A stretch of DNA of 64,000 nt from Marinobacter aromaticivorans (GCF_002806975.1 NZ_NIHD01000017.1:1-64000), one strand, 5' to 3'. Shown: positions 16,920-25,545, numbered from the stretch's first letter. A program made the numbers and translations. The notes: a model not told the origin generated them from the letters alone.

Positions 16920-17841
16920 TGCAATGGCAGGCAAGTCACTTTCGCTACAAACCATCGTTGGAATGGTGGTTGTCGCGATTCTTTGGGCTATCTGCTTTCC
17001 GTTCATAAGTGTTGGGCTGCCGGACGCGCCTCCTTTACTGTTTGCGGCTTTGAGAGCGTTTTTGGCAGGTGCATTTTTGATTGCGATAGGAATGAACTTC
17101 GGGCGTAGGTTTGATTGTTCATTTCGACGCTTGGCAATGCTTGCGTTGATTGGCTTCAGTTACACAGGCTTGGGCCTCGGCGGTATGTTTCTCGGCGCGG
17201 GTAATGTCGGGCCAGGTGTCGCCACTGTATTGGCGAATGCGCAACCTCTCTTTGCCGCCATTTTATCGATTTTTGTTCTTAAGGAAGTAATGACCGCCTG
17301 TTTGTATTTGGGATTGTTTATTGGTTTTGTGGGGGTTGTTGTACTCGCTTTACCCGGTTTTGACTTTGGAACGGATCGTTTTGTCGGGGCGCTATATGTT
17401 CTTCTGGGCGCCGTTGGAACGGCAATTGGTAACGTTCTTTTAAAGCTTCGGGCAGGTGAGGGGGATATGTACTTGCCGATGGGAATTCAGCTCATCCTGG
17501 GGGCCACATTTCTGCTTGTTGCTTCTTTATTGGCGGGTGAAGGCTTTGAGGTTGACTGGACATGGTCATTTGCCAGCGTTGTTTTCGTGCTTGCGGTTCC
17601 GGCAACTGCATTGATAGTTGTGCTCTGGTATGAGCTTCTGGCCCGAGCACCGCTGAATAAACTCAATCCATTTACGTTTCTGACACCGGTCTTCGGCTTA
17701 CTTATCGGGGCGTTATTTTTCGATGAGACATTCAGTGCAGTCGAAATTACAGGGATTGCGATCACTATTTTAGGCTTGGTGGTGATTGTCTTAGTCCCAA
17801 ATCAGAAACAGCGTATCGTTTTAAGGTATCAGGAACGGTAA
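16888..17841 (+). CDS. EamA/DMT-family transporter
   Basis: A 317-residue drug/metabolite-superfamily transporter with about ten membrane segments in two EamA repeats. The second repeat carries the characteristic LNPFTFLTPVFGLLIGALFFDE segment, here about residues 268-289. The start is uncertain: ATG 16888 follows AGGGGGCACGG but overlaps DUF2933, whereas ATG 16924 starts just after it with a weak ribosome site. Substrate unknown; the operon context links it to copper stress but many DMT members export amino acids or metabolites. Confidence 0.8.
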   Translation: MDDNRTKVTSSAMAGKSLSLQTIVGMVVVAILWAICFPFISVGLPDAPPLLFAALRAFLAGAFLIAIGMNFGRRFDCSFRRLAMLALIGFSYTGLGLGGMFLGAGNVGPGVATVLANAQPLFAAILSIFVLKEVMTACLYLGLFIGFVGVVVLALPGFDFGTDRFVGALYVLLGAVGTAIGNVLLKLRAGEGDMYLPMGIQLILGATFLLVASLLAGEGFEVDWTWSFASVVFVLAVPATALIVVLWYELLARAPLNKLNPFTFLTPVFGLLIGALFFDETFSAVEITGIAITILGLVVIVLVPNQKQRIVLRYQER

Positions 17842-17887
17842 TCGAGATGCTCGGTTCTGGGACTTTGTTAACGTAAGGAAACAGTGC

Positions 17888-18223
17888 ATGAAATGCTTAC
17901 CAGTTATTACTTTTCTTGGCGTTTTCCCGGCCATTGCGCTTGGTGCTGTCCCCTCGGTCGAATCATTGATTGAAGGGATGGAAGACACGCTGTGGTCGGA
18001 CAGCAACCACGGTCGGTCTACCATGCGCATCGAAACCGAACATTGGGCGCGGGAGCTGAATCTGGAGGCCTGGATAGACCGGACCGAGAAGGCATTGATT
18101 CGAATCCATGCGCAAAAAAAGGAGGCCGGGATCGGCTCGCTGCGCATTGGCGACGCCATGTGGAACTACCTGCCCAAGTTGGATCGTACCATCAAGATCC
18201 CGCCCTCCATGATGCTCCAATAA
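17888..18223 (+). pseudogene. Truncated outer-membrane lipoprotein-sorting-like gene (LolA-like)
   Basis: 111 codons with a signal peptide (about 1-20) followed by a segment typical of the outer membrane lipoprotein-sorting protein family (DSNHGRSTMRIE, LEAWIDRTEKALIRI, GDAMWNYLPKLDRTIKIPPSMMLQ). Family members are about 250 residues and continue after that last motif; here a stop follows MMLQ directly, so more than half is missing. A good ribosome site (AAGGAAACAGTGC) precedes the ATG. It probably once formed part of an envelope system with the upstream EamA transporter. A short secreted product cannot be excluded. Confidence 0.65.
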
Positions 18224-18386
18224 TGCGCTCCAACACCTCCTAAATATCGGTCAACGGTCTGTGTTTAGCGTGCAGCATGGTAAGTAACAATAAGGAAGTG
18301 AACTATTCAAGGCTCATAGTTTGTAAGAGCATGTCGTTTTGTTGCTAATTTTGGAGATCTATCCAGAATTTCCGCCGAAAAAATAG

Positions 18387-18414
18387 CCAGCCACGCTCTT
18401 TTTGGCATGGCTGG
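18387..18414. terminator. Weak hairpin between convergent genes
   Basis: Stem CCAGCCA/TGGCTGG around a 14-base loop that contains five T residues. It lies between the truncated gene ending at 18223 and the small minus-strand gene ending at 18487, so it could terminate either. No T-tract follows. Confidence 0.35.
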
Positions 18415-18486
18415 ACGATGCCTTATGAAATTATCCTCCATCAGGTCTTAAAGCACAGTGTTTTTGAAAGTTTACACTGATGAACT

Positions 18487-18741
18487 TTAATGTTGATGAT
18501 CCCTCAGCTCAGATTTATTCATTCTCATATGTATCTTTTTATGCTGACTACTCAACGTCCGCGCATCTACTATGTTTTCGGCTGTTTTGTTCGGATAGCT
18601 TCGCGCTTCATTAATACGATCTGCCAAGCCAGAGTTGGCATACACCATAGTAGAGAACAAGGATGTTATTGCTGCTGCGATAATAAACTTCTTTATTTTT
18701 AATCCCTCACTTCGATTAATTAAAATTTTGTAGTAATTCAC
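18487..18741 (-). CDS. Small secreted protein, PtrA-like
   Basis: Up to 84 residues from a GTG start (18741). The core is a signal peptide (KIKKFIIAAAITSLFSTMVYA) and a short mature part with GLADRINEAR and a His/Met-containing tail (HKKIHMRMNK, HQH). It resembles, weakly, the small periplasmic copper-inducible PtrA-type proteins of Pseudomonas. The start is unclear: no ribosome site precedes the GTG, whereas GAGGGATTAAAA lies just before an ATA codon at the expected first residue of the signal peptide. The surrounding 18.4-19.3 kb is clearly AT-richer than its neighbours. Confidence 0.5.
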   Translation of the reverse strand: MNYYKILINRSEGLKIKKFIIAAAITSLFSTMVYANSGLADRINEARSYPNKTAENIVDARTLSSQHKKIHMRMNKSELRDHQH

Positions 18742-18848
18742 TTTGGTTTTATATTTATATTTTTTAGATTATCAAACAAGGCGTCAACAGTACATAAAAA
18801 TGCCCCACTACCTCCTTCAATTTTGGTGAGCTAATGTTGTAGAAGCAT

Positions 18849-19175
18849 TTATCTTGGAGTGCTATTTTCTTTCTTTTCCAACACTCGATGGTAGGCTATA
18901 CCTTTTTTTTCCATCATATCAAGTCGAGCTTCCATACCGCTTTCAGACATTCCATCAAGTGTCATTCTTTTATGAAGTCGTTGCATGTCCTTATTTTTAA
19001 GTATGTCCGTCTGAGTTGTTTCTATATTCATGCCGTTATGCATTGAGTTCATATTTTTTTGCATTGATTTCATGTTGTCATGTATTGGATTGCCGGACCT
19101 GCTTTCTGGAATATTGCCAGCAAAAGCTGCTGTGGAAAAAGTAACTACGGCTAAGAATAAAATCGACTTTTTCAT
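18849..19175 (-). CDS. Small secreted Met-rich protein
   Basis: A 108-residue protein with a clear signal peptide (MKKSILFLAVVTFSTAAFAG) and a mature region rich in Met, Asn and Lys (MKSMQKNMNSMHNGMN). Met clusters of this kind bind Cu(I)/Ag(I) in CusF, CopC and similar periplasmic proteins, but this is not recognisably any of them. An excellent ribosome site (AGGAGGT) precedes the ATG. It is transcribed divergently from cusCBA and has its own TTCAG operator at 19221-19236. A periplasmic copper-buffering role is inferred. Confidence 0.7.
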   Translation of the reverse strand: MKKSILFLAVVTFSTAAFAGNIPESRSGNPIHDNMKSMQKNMNSMHNGMNIETTQTDILKNKDMQRLHKRMTLDGMSESGMEARLDMMEKKGIAYHRVLEKKENSTPR

Positions 19176-19220
19176 ATCGTACCTCCTGGTTGGTTGATGT
19201 GCTCATTCAATCATCTCTTC

Positions 19221-19236
19221 CTGAACTCATCCTGAA
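19221..19236 (-). promoter_or_regulatory. TTCAG-N6-TTCAG operator upstream of the Met-rich protein
   Basis: On the minus strand: TTCAG GATGAG TTCAG, with TTGAAT 11 bases past the second half-site as -10. It is 46 bases before the ATG and divergent from the cus copy at 19331. Confidence 0.7.
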
Positions 19237-19293
19237 ATAAATAATAAAATAAACGTAATAATTATTTTGATATTTATCAGTAATTAATAACGC

Positions 19294-19307
19294 TTGACCC
19301 AGATCAA
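19294..19307. promoter_or_regulatory. FNR/Anr-like box in the cus divergent region
   Basis: TTGAC-CCAG-ATCAA matches the FNR/Anr consensus TTGAT-N4-ATCAA at nine of ten positions. It lies between the two divergent TTCAG operators, 24 bases upstream of the cus one, so it could add oxygen-dependent control to either gene set. Confidence 0.55.
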
Positions 19308-19330
19308 AATCACATGATTGGCAATGAAAT

Positions 19331-19346
19331 TTCAGCCTGAATTCAG
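19331..19346 (+). promoter_or_regulatory. TTCAG-N6-TTCAG operator upstream of cusCBA
   Basis: Direct repeat TTCAG CCTGAA TTCAG with a good -10 (TATGAT, 19357-19362) starting 11 bases past the second half-site. This copy has the best -10 and fixes the promoter geometry for the others: a -35 hexamer 17 bases upstream of it would fall between and over the half-sites. Confidence 0.75.
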
Positions 19347-19397
19347 ACAACACTTCTATGATTCTCCGCGGCGTATTAATCCAGTGGAGAATGAACC

Positions 19398-20717
19398 TTG
19401 AGTTATATTTCTCGTATATATAGAACAGCTGTTGTGGGTGCCTTGCTTTTAACGAGTTTTGGCCTGTCTGCGGAGCCGAGACTTGCCCTTGAAGAGGCTA
19501 TTGATATTGCGGTTCGGGGCGACCCCTGGTCGGCCCAAAGCATCCAACTGCAGAAGGCGCTTCTCGATGAATCTGTTGCAGCAGCTGCGTTACCCGACCC
19601 GCGAATTACGCTAGGTGCCGCAAACCTTCCCACGGATACCTTCGATACCCGCCAAGAAGGCATGACACAAGCCATTATTGCCCTCAGCCAGCGCTTTCCT
19701 CGCGGAGATAGTCGGTATCTAGCCCGCGACAAGAAGAAAGAGCTCGCGGAATCACAGTCGTTTCAGCGGGAGAATCGACAGGAATTAGTGATCAGGTCGG
19801 TAACTGATCTGTGGCTTGAGCTTTGGAAAACTCAAGAAAGTGTTCGATTGATTGAAAGCAATCGAGGCCTGTTTGAGCAGTTGGCAGATGTTGCGGAGGC
19901 TGGGTACACCTCAACGATGAACGGTTCACGCCAGCAGGATATTATCCGAGCGTCTCTGGAGTTGACCCGTCTTGATGACCGCTTAACGGCACTTCATTCC
20001 CGGATGGAAACCGCTCAGGAAGAGCTGGGAGAGTGGATAGGTACTGACACCTTTCGTTTGCGGGTAAGCGAACGCATTCCCCCGAATCTGTTAGCCAGGC
20101 TTCCGAGCACAGCGTTTGATGTCAGCGATACCGCATTGATCAGCCACTCTTCAATTCGCGCCACAGACCAGTTGATTGATGCCGGAGCTATTGATATTGA
20201 GCTGGCTCGCCAGGCTTACAAGCCGGAGTGGACTGTGTCCGCACAGTATGGATATCGGGAAAAAGCCCCGAACGGTCAGGACCGGGCGGATCTGTTTTCA
20301 GTCGGGATCGGGTTTGATCTGCCTATCTTCACGGGCAATCGCCAGGATCGCACCGTGAGCGCGGCAATCGCCCGTGTGGAAGCGGCGAAGTCTGACCGAA
20401 TGCTGCAGGTTCGGCGAATTAAAGCCGAAGCCCGTGCAGCGGCCGCCCGAATTAGACGGCTCGATGACCGCATCAGGCTGTATGAGCAGTCGCTGCTTCC
20501 GCAAACAAGGGAGCAGGCCAATGCTGCGCTCTCAGCTTACAACAACGATGACGGCGATTTTGCCGAAGCTGTGCGTGCGCGTATCGCTGAGCTTAATGCG
20601 CAGGTTGAGCTTATTCAGATGACGGCTGAACGAGCCAAAAACCTGGCGAGCCTCCGCTATCTCACTGCCGGTGCGTCTGGCAGCCCCTCATTCTCACTGA
20701 AAAACTCCCAGGAATAA
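19398..20717 (+). CDS. cusC: TolC-family outer-membrane efflux protein (CusC-like)
   Basis: A 439-residue outer-membrane channel of a tripartite heavy-metal efflux pump. A signal peptide (about 1-25, ending LSAEP) is followed by two TolC-type repeats with long helical, coiled-coil-rich stretches (about 90-215 and 300-425). The start is TTG 19398, eight bases after GGAG; an ATG at 19391 is out of frame. First gene of the cusCBA operon, followed after five bases by the adaptor gene. CusC-type and CzcC-type channels cannot be separated from sequence alone; the CusA partner points to Cu/Ag. Confidence 0.85.
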   Translation: MSYISRIYRTAVVGALLLTSFGLSAEPRLALEEAIDIAVRGDPWSAQSIQLQKALLDESVAAAALPDPRITLGAANLPTDTFDTRQEGMTQAIIALSQRFPRGDSRYLARDKKKELAESQSFQRENRQELVIRSVTDLWLELWKTQESVRLIESNRGLFEQLADVAEAGYTSTMNGSRQQDIIRASLELTRLDDRLTALHSRMETAQEELGEWIGTDTFRLRVSERIPPNLLARLPSTAFDVSDTALISHSSIRATDQLIDAGAIDIELARQAYKPEWTVSAQYGYREKAPNGQDRADLFSVGIGFDLPIFTGNRQDRTVSAAIARVEAAKSDRMLQVRRIKAEARAAAARIRRLDDRIRLYEQSLLPQTREQANAALSAYNNDDGDFAEAVRARIAELNAQVELIQMTAERAKNLASLRYLTAGASGSPSFSLKNSQE

Positions 20718-20722
20718 CAATC

Positions 20723-22006
20723 ATGGCAAATGTTATACGCCCATTGGGCTTTTTGTTGTTAGGTGGCGTGGCCGGGGCGGCAGCGACCTATTGGCTTACC
20801 CCTGGATCTCCAGAGGCTGCTGTGGCTGAGGTGACCAGCAATGCCAGTAAAGAGCCCTTGCATTGGGTGGCGCCCATGGATCCCAATTACAAGAGCGACA
20901 AACCGGGTAAATCGCCCATGGGGATGGACCTGATACCGGTCTATGCAGATAGCGGATCGGGTAAAGATGCCCCTGGTACTGTTCGTATTTCTCCGAATGT
21001 CGTTAACAACCTGGGCGTGTTGACGGAGCCGGTCATTCAGGGACGGCTACCGAACAAAATAACAACGGTGGGGTACGTTCAATATAGTGAAGACGACATG
21101 GCCCATGTCCATCCCCGGGTTGAGGGGTGGATCGAGAAACTCTATGTGAAGGCAGAGGGCGAACCGGTGGAGAAGGGCAAGCCGCTCTACACCCTGTATT
21201 CGCCTACGCTGGTCAATGCCCAGGATGAACTTGTCCTGGCGTTAAACCGGGGCAATGAGCGTTTGGTCAATGCTGCCAAGGAGCGCCTGGCTGCGCTTAA
21301 CGTACCTGAAGGTTTGATCCGTCAGCTCACGAAAACCCGCGAATTGCAGCGTACCTTAACGGTGTATGCGCCCACCTCTGGTGTTATCGATAACCTTAAT
21401 GTTCGCGAAGGTATGTTTATCAAGCCAGGGGATCGAGTCCTGTCCATTGCTGCGCTGGATGAGGTGTGGGTCATTGGTGAAGTATTTGAACGCCAGTTAT
21501 CCGCAGTGGCATCCGACAATCGCGTGGTGATGACCCTCGACTATTTGCCCGGTCGTCAATGGACAGGAAAAGTGGATTATGTGTATCCGGAGGTTAACCC
21601 CAAGACCCGTACCGCCCGGGTAAGAATGCGTTTTGACAACGCCGATGGCACTTTGTTGCCGGGCATGTTTGCAGAGCTGAACATTCAGGGCGCCCGCACC
21701 AGCAGACAGCTTCTAGTGCCTCGTGAATCGGTTATTCGAACTGGCCAGAGCGATCGGCTGGTGCTGGCTCTGAATGGCGGCGCGTTCAAATCGGTCGCTG
21801 TGAAGGTTGGCCGTGTTGGTGTGCAGTACGCTGAAATCCTTGAGGGTGTCATGCCGGGTGATGAGGTAGTGACATCCGCCCAATTCCTGATTGATTCCGA
21901 ATCCAGCAAGACCTCGGATTTTCTGCGTATGACGGCCATGCCCTCTGATTCGGTGGATAACGCGGAAATGGATCATGGAAACATGAACCATGAGGGGGCC
22001 AACTGA
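20723..22006 (+). CDS. cusB: RND periplasmic adaptor CusB
   Basis: A 427-residue membrane-fusion protein joining CusA to the outer-membrane channel. An N-terminal membrane anchor/signal (about 5-25) is followed by the CusB-type metal-binding motif (PMDPNYKSDKPGKSPMGMDL, about 53-72), a beta-barrel/lipoyl/hairpin region (HPRVEGWIEKLYV, GVIDNLNVREGMF) and a short His/Met tail (MDHGNMNHE). That motif is the usual Cu(I)/Ag(I) entry site of CusB. The stop TGA overlaps the cusA ATG by one base. Confidence 0.92.
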   Translation: MANVIRPLGFLLLGGVAGAAATYWLTPGSPEAAVAEVTSNASKEPLHWVAPMDPNYKSDKPGKSPMGMDLIPVYADSGSGKDAPGTVRISPNVVNNLGVLTEPVIQGRLPNKITTVGYVQYSEDDMAHVHPRVEGWIEKLYVKAEGEPVEKGKPLYTLYSPTLVNAQDELVLALNRGNERLVNAAKERLAALNVPEGLIRQLTKTRELQRTLTVYAPTSGVIDNLNVREGMFIKPGDRVLSIAALDEVWVIGEVFERQLSAVASDNRVVMTLDYLPGRQWTGKVDYVYPEVNPKTRTARVRMRFDNADGTLLPGMFAELNIQGARTSRQLLVPRESVIRTGQSDRLVLALNGGAFKSVAVKVGRVGVQYAEILEGVMPGDEVVTSAQFLIDSESSKTSDFLRMTAMPSDSVDNAEMDHGNMNHEGAN

Positions 22007-25000
22007 TGATTCAGTCGATTATCTATTGGTCCATTCGAAACCGCTTTCTGGTTCTGCTGGCGAGTTTGTTAATAACAGGGCTGGGCCTTTACTCACTCAG
22101 TAAAACCCCGGTCGATGCGCTTCCGGATCTGTCTGATGTGCAAGTTATCATTAAAACCAGCTTCCCGGGACAAGCGCCACAGGTTGTAGAAGACCAGGTG
22201 ACCTATCCCCTGACGACCGCCATGCTGTCGGTTCCCGGTGCGGAAACCGTGCGTGGCTATTCGTTTTTCGGGGACTCCTACGTTTACGTGATTTTCGATG
22301 AAGATACCGATATGTATTGGGCTCGCTCCAGAGTTCTGGAGTACCTCTCGCAAGTGGCACCCAATCTGTCTGATTCGGCACGGCCTCAGTTGGGGCCGGA
22401 CGCAACCGGTGTTGGCTGGGTGTATCTCTATGCGCTGGTTGATCGCACAGGACAGAACGACCTGAGCCAGTTGCGCAGCCTTCAGGATTGGTTTCTCAAG
22501 TACGAACTGCAAACCGTGCCCGGTGTTTCAGAGGTTGCTGCGCTCGGCGGCATGGTGAAGCAATATCAGGTCAAGGTCAGCCCCGAGAAGCTCCGTGCGC
22601 TGGGGATTCCGCTTTCTCTTATCCAGACAGCGATCAAGCAGGGCAATCAGGAAGTCGGGGCATCGGTTATTGAAATGGCGGAGGCGGAATACATGGTTCG
22701 TACCTCAGGTTATATTCAATCCCGCGAAGACCTGATGGCAATTCCGCTAGGCCTAGATGTGAACGGCACGCCGGTTCTGCTCCAGGATGTGGCCAGTGTC
22801 GAAGTGGGGCCGCAGATGAGGCGCGGTATTGCCGAGCTGAACGGGGAAGGGGAGGCCGTTGGTGGCATAGTGGTGATGCGCTTCGGCGAAAATGCGCAGG
22901 AAACCATCAATGGCGTTAAAGCCAAGCTGGGCGAGTTGCAATCGAGCCTGCCCGATGGCGTTGAAGTGGTCACGGCTTACGATCGTTCGGGCCTGATTGA
23001 ACGGGCCGTCAACAACCTCTGGTTCAAGCTGCTGGAAGAGTTTCTGGTGGTCGGGCTGGTCTGTATCGTCTTTTTGTTTCACGTACGCTCGTCCTTGGTG
23101 GCGATCCTCAGCTTGCCTGTGGGTATTCTCACGGCGGTTATTGTCATGTACTGGCAGGGCATCAATGCCAATATCATGTCCCTCGGCGGTATCGCCATTG
23201 CTATCGGCGCCATGATTGATGGGGCCATAGTCATGATAGAGAACATGCACAAGCATATGGAGCGAACGCCGCTCACGCCGGAGAATCGATGGGAGATTGT
23301 TGCGAAGTCTGCTTCGGAAGTCGGCCCGGCGCTGTTTTTCTCGTTGTTGATCATTACCGTCAGTTTTGTGCCGGTGTTTGCGCTTGAAGCACAGGAAGGG
23401 CGAATGTTTGCGCCACTGGCGTTCACCAAAACCTACGCTATGGCCGCCAGTGCCGCGCTTGCGGTGACGCTGGTTCCGGTTCTGATGGGCTACTTTATCC
23501 GAGGGAAAGTGCTACCGGAGCATAAGAACCCTGTAAACCGTTTGCTGGTCGGCGCCTATATGCCGGTGTTGAAACTGGTGCTCAGGTTTCCCAGGTCGAC
23601 CGTGCTCTGTGCAGTGCTGGTGTTGGCTGTAGGCCTATGGCCAGCAACGAAAATCGGTAGCGAGTTCATCCCCCCACTGGACGAAGGGGATTTGATGTAC
23701 ATGCCCACAACATATCCGGGAATTTCAATCGGCAAAGCCCGCCAGTTACTTCAGCAAACGGACAAACTGATTGCGACGGTGCCGGAAGTGAAAACCGTGT
23801 TTGGCAAAGTGGGGCGCGCGGATACAGCAACAGACCCTGCACCTTTGACGATGATTGAGACTTTTATCCAGCTCAAGCCCCGAGATCAGTGGCGCGAGGG
23901 TATGACCACAGACAAGCTCAAACAGGAACTCAACACACTGATTCGTTTTCCTGGTGTCACCAACGCCTGGGTTATGCCGATCATCACCCGCATCGACATG
24001 CTGGCAACGGGTATTAAAACCCCCGTAGGCATCAAAATCGCGGGACCGGACCTCGCCACCATCCAGAATGTCGGAAAACGCCTGGAAGAAATTCTGGCAG
24101 ATGTGCCCGGCACAGCTTCGGTTTACTCAGAGCGAGTAGCAGGTGGCCGATACATCAAGGTGGATATCAATCGTGAACGCGCTGCCCGTTATGGTCTGAA
24201 TATCGCGGACGTACAGCAGGTGGTTGCCTCTGCGATTGGCGGGATTAATGTCTCCAGAACCATCGAGGGCCTTGAGCGTTACCCGATTAACCTTCGCTAT
24301 CCGGAAGACTACCGGGACTCACCCGAGAAACTGGAACAGCTCCCCATCGTCACGGCCTCGGGTCAGAGAATTGCGTTGGCTGATGTCGCGGATATCCGGA
24401 TAGAAGATGGGCCGCCGGCGATCAAAAGCGAGAATGCACGCCTGAACGGTTGGTCCTTTGTGGATATAGAGGGCGTCGATGTGGGCACATACGTGGAGCA
24501 GGCAATGGCGACAGTGCAAGCGGAACTGGATCTGCCAGCAGGTTATTCCATCGCCTGGTCGGGCCAGTATGAATACATGCTTCGCGCGAAAGAAAAGCTG
24601 AGCTACGTAGTGCCATTAACACTGGCCATTATCATCATCCTGCTGTTCCTGAATTTCAGAAACTTTACAGAGGTGGGCATCATCATGGGCACACTGCCGT
24701 TCGCAATGATCGGGGCTGTTTGGCTGATGTATCTGTTAGGCTACAACTTCTCGGTAGCGGTGGGTGTTGGTTTCATTGCGCTGGCGGGTGTCGCCGTGGA
24801 GATTGGTGTAATCATGCTGGTCTATCTCAACCAGTCCTACCGGGCAATGCTTGAAACCTGCGAGAAGAAAGGCCTGACGCCGAGGCGCGAAACACTGCGC
24901 CATGCGGTACTTCACGGCGCTGGTATGCGTGTGCGACCGGTGATGATGACTGCCGCCGCGATCATCGGTGGCCTGGTTCCGATTATGGTTGGCACTGGAA

Positions 25001-25128
25001 CAGGTTCTGAAGTGATGGCGCGTATCGCAACGCCCATGGTTGGTGGCATGGTTACTGCCGTTATTTTGGCGCTGTTGGTGATCCCGGTATTGTTCTATTT
25101 GTGGAGACGTAAGGCGCTCTCAAACTGA
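22006..25128 (+). CDS. cusA: Heavy-metal RND efflux pump CusA
   Basis: A 1040-residue inner-membrane RND transporter that pumps Cu(I)/Ag(I) out through CusB and the TolC-like channel using the proton gradient. Features are the N-terminal helix, two large periplasmic loops, a DGAIVMIENMHKH proton-relay segment in the middle helices (about residues 405-417) and a RIDMLATGIKTPVGIKI segment (about 663-679) like that of CusA, which holds one of the metal-site Met residues. Length matches CusA/CzcA (1040-1050). Monovalent (Cu/Ag) specificity is favoured by that segment and the CusB partner. Confidence 0.93.
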   Translation: MIQSIIYWSIRNRFLVLLASLLITGLGLYSLSKTPVDALPDLSDVQVIIKTSFPGQAPQVVEDQVTYPLTTAMLSVPGAETVRGYSFFGDSYVYVIFDEDTDMYWARSRVLEYLSQVAPNLSDSARPQLGPDATGVGWVYLYALVDRTGQNDLSQLRSLQDWFLKYELQTVPGVSEVAALGGMVKQYQVKVSPEKLRALGIPLSLIQTAIKQGNQEVGASVIEMAEAEYMVRTSGYIQSREDLMAIPLGLDVNGTPVLLQDVASVEVGPQMRRGIAELNGEGEAVGGIVVMRFGENAQETINGVKAKLGELQSSLPDGVEVVTAYDRSGLIERAVNNLWFKLLEEFLVVGLVCIVFLFHVRSSLVAILSLPVGILTAVIVMYWQGINANIMSLGGIAIAIGAMIDGAIVMIENMHKHMERTPLTPENRWEIVAKSASEVGPALFFSLLIITVSFVPVFALEAQEGRMFAPLAFTKTYAMAASAALAVTLVPVLMGYFIRGKVLPEHKNPVNRLLVGAYMPVLKLVLRFPRSTVLCAVLVLAVGLWPATKIGSEFIPPLDEGDLMYMPTTYPGISIGKARQLLQQTDKLIATVPEVKTVFGKVGRADTATDPAPLTMIETFIQLKPRDQWREGMTTDKLKQELNTLIRFPGVTNAWVMPIITRIDMLATGIKTPVGIKIAGPDLATIQNVGKRLEEILADVPGTASVYSERVAGGRYIKVDINRERAARYGLNIADVQQVVASAIGGINVSRTIEGLERYPINLRYPEDYRDSPEKLEQLPIVTASGQRIALADVADIRIEDGPPAIKSENARLNGWSFVDIEGVDVGTYVEQAMATVQAELDLPAGYSIAWSGQYEYMLRAKEKLSYVVPLTLAIIIILLFLNFRNFTEVGIIMGTLPFAMIGAVWLMYLLGYNFSVAVGVGFIALAGVAVEIGVIMLVYLNQSYRAMLETCEKKGLTPRRETLRHAVLHGAGMRVRPVMMTAAAIIGGLVPIMVGTGTGSEVMARIATPMVGGMVTAVILALLVIPVLFYLWRRKALSN

Positions 25129-25468
25129 GTGCACTCAGAAAAGTGCAAGAGCTCAAATTTGTTGGGCTCTTGCATTCGTGGAGCCTGCCCAACTCATCGG
25201 GGTTGGTAATTGCCGAGCGGTGAGGTGGAGTTTGTCTTGAGTTGGCCTTTCAGCGTGATAGGCCTGGACATGGCGGGGTTCTATCTCTTTTTGTGGGTAT
25301 AAAACCTACTATATCGGGAGTGCATTTTAGTTTGCTCCCCAAACATACCCCCAAAACGTGTAGATTAGGTCGGAGTATTATGGACCGATAAGGATTGGAT
25401 TGCGTGATAAAAGTGTTCAAAAAAAACAGTGGCTTGTTATGTTTTGTGGATTAGTGCGGAAGGGTAGC
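25129..25468. other. Gene-free stretch at the island/tRNA border
   Basis: Contains two hairpins after cusA (14-bp palindrome 25125-25138; stem TGCAAGAGC/GCTCTTGCA 25144-25174), then 290 bases with no convincing ORF leading to the 3' end of tRNA-Arg. A G-rich string on the minus strand (CCCCAAACATACCCCCAAAACG on plus, about 25336-25357) resembles sequence often seen just before tyrosine-integrase genes at tRNA sites, but no integrase coding is visible here. Confidence 0.5.
25144..25174 (+). terminator. Hairpin terminator of cusCBA
   Basis: Nine-base perfect stem TGCAAGAGC/GCTCTTGCA with a 13-base loop, 16 bases after the cusA stop. No T-tract follows, so it may be a weak or factor-assisted terminator. 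Confidence 0.5.
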
Positions 25469-25545
25469 TGGTGCCCCCGGCAGGACTCGAACCTGCTACC
25501 TTCCCCTTAGGAGGGGGACGCTCTATCCAGATGAGCTACGGAGGC
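25469..25545 (-). tRNA. tRNA-Arg(CCT)
   Basis: A full 77-nt cloverleaf on the minus strand: acceptor GCCTCCG/CGGGGGC, D-arm GCTC/GAGC, anticodon arm TCCCC-CTCCTAA-GGGGA with anticodon CCT, T-arm GCAGG-TTCGAGT-CCTGC, discriminator A and an encoded CCA end at 25469-25471. Its 3' end points to the copper region, the orientation expected if that region was inserted at this tRNA. Confidence 0.95.
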
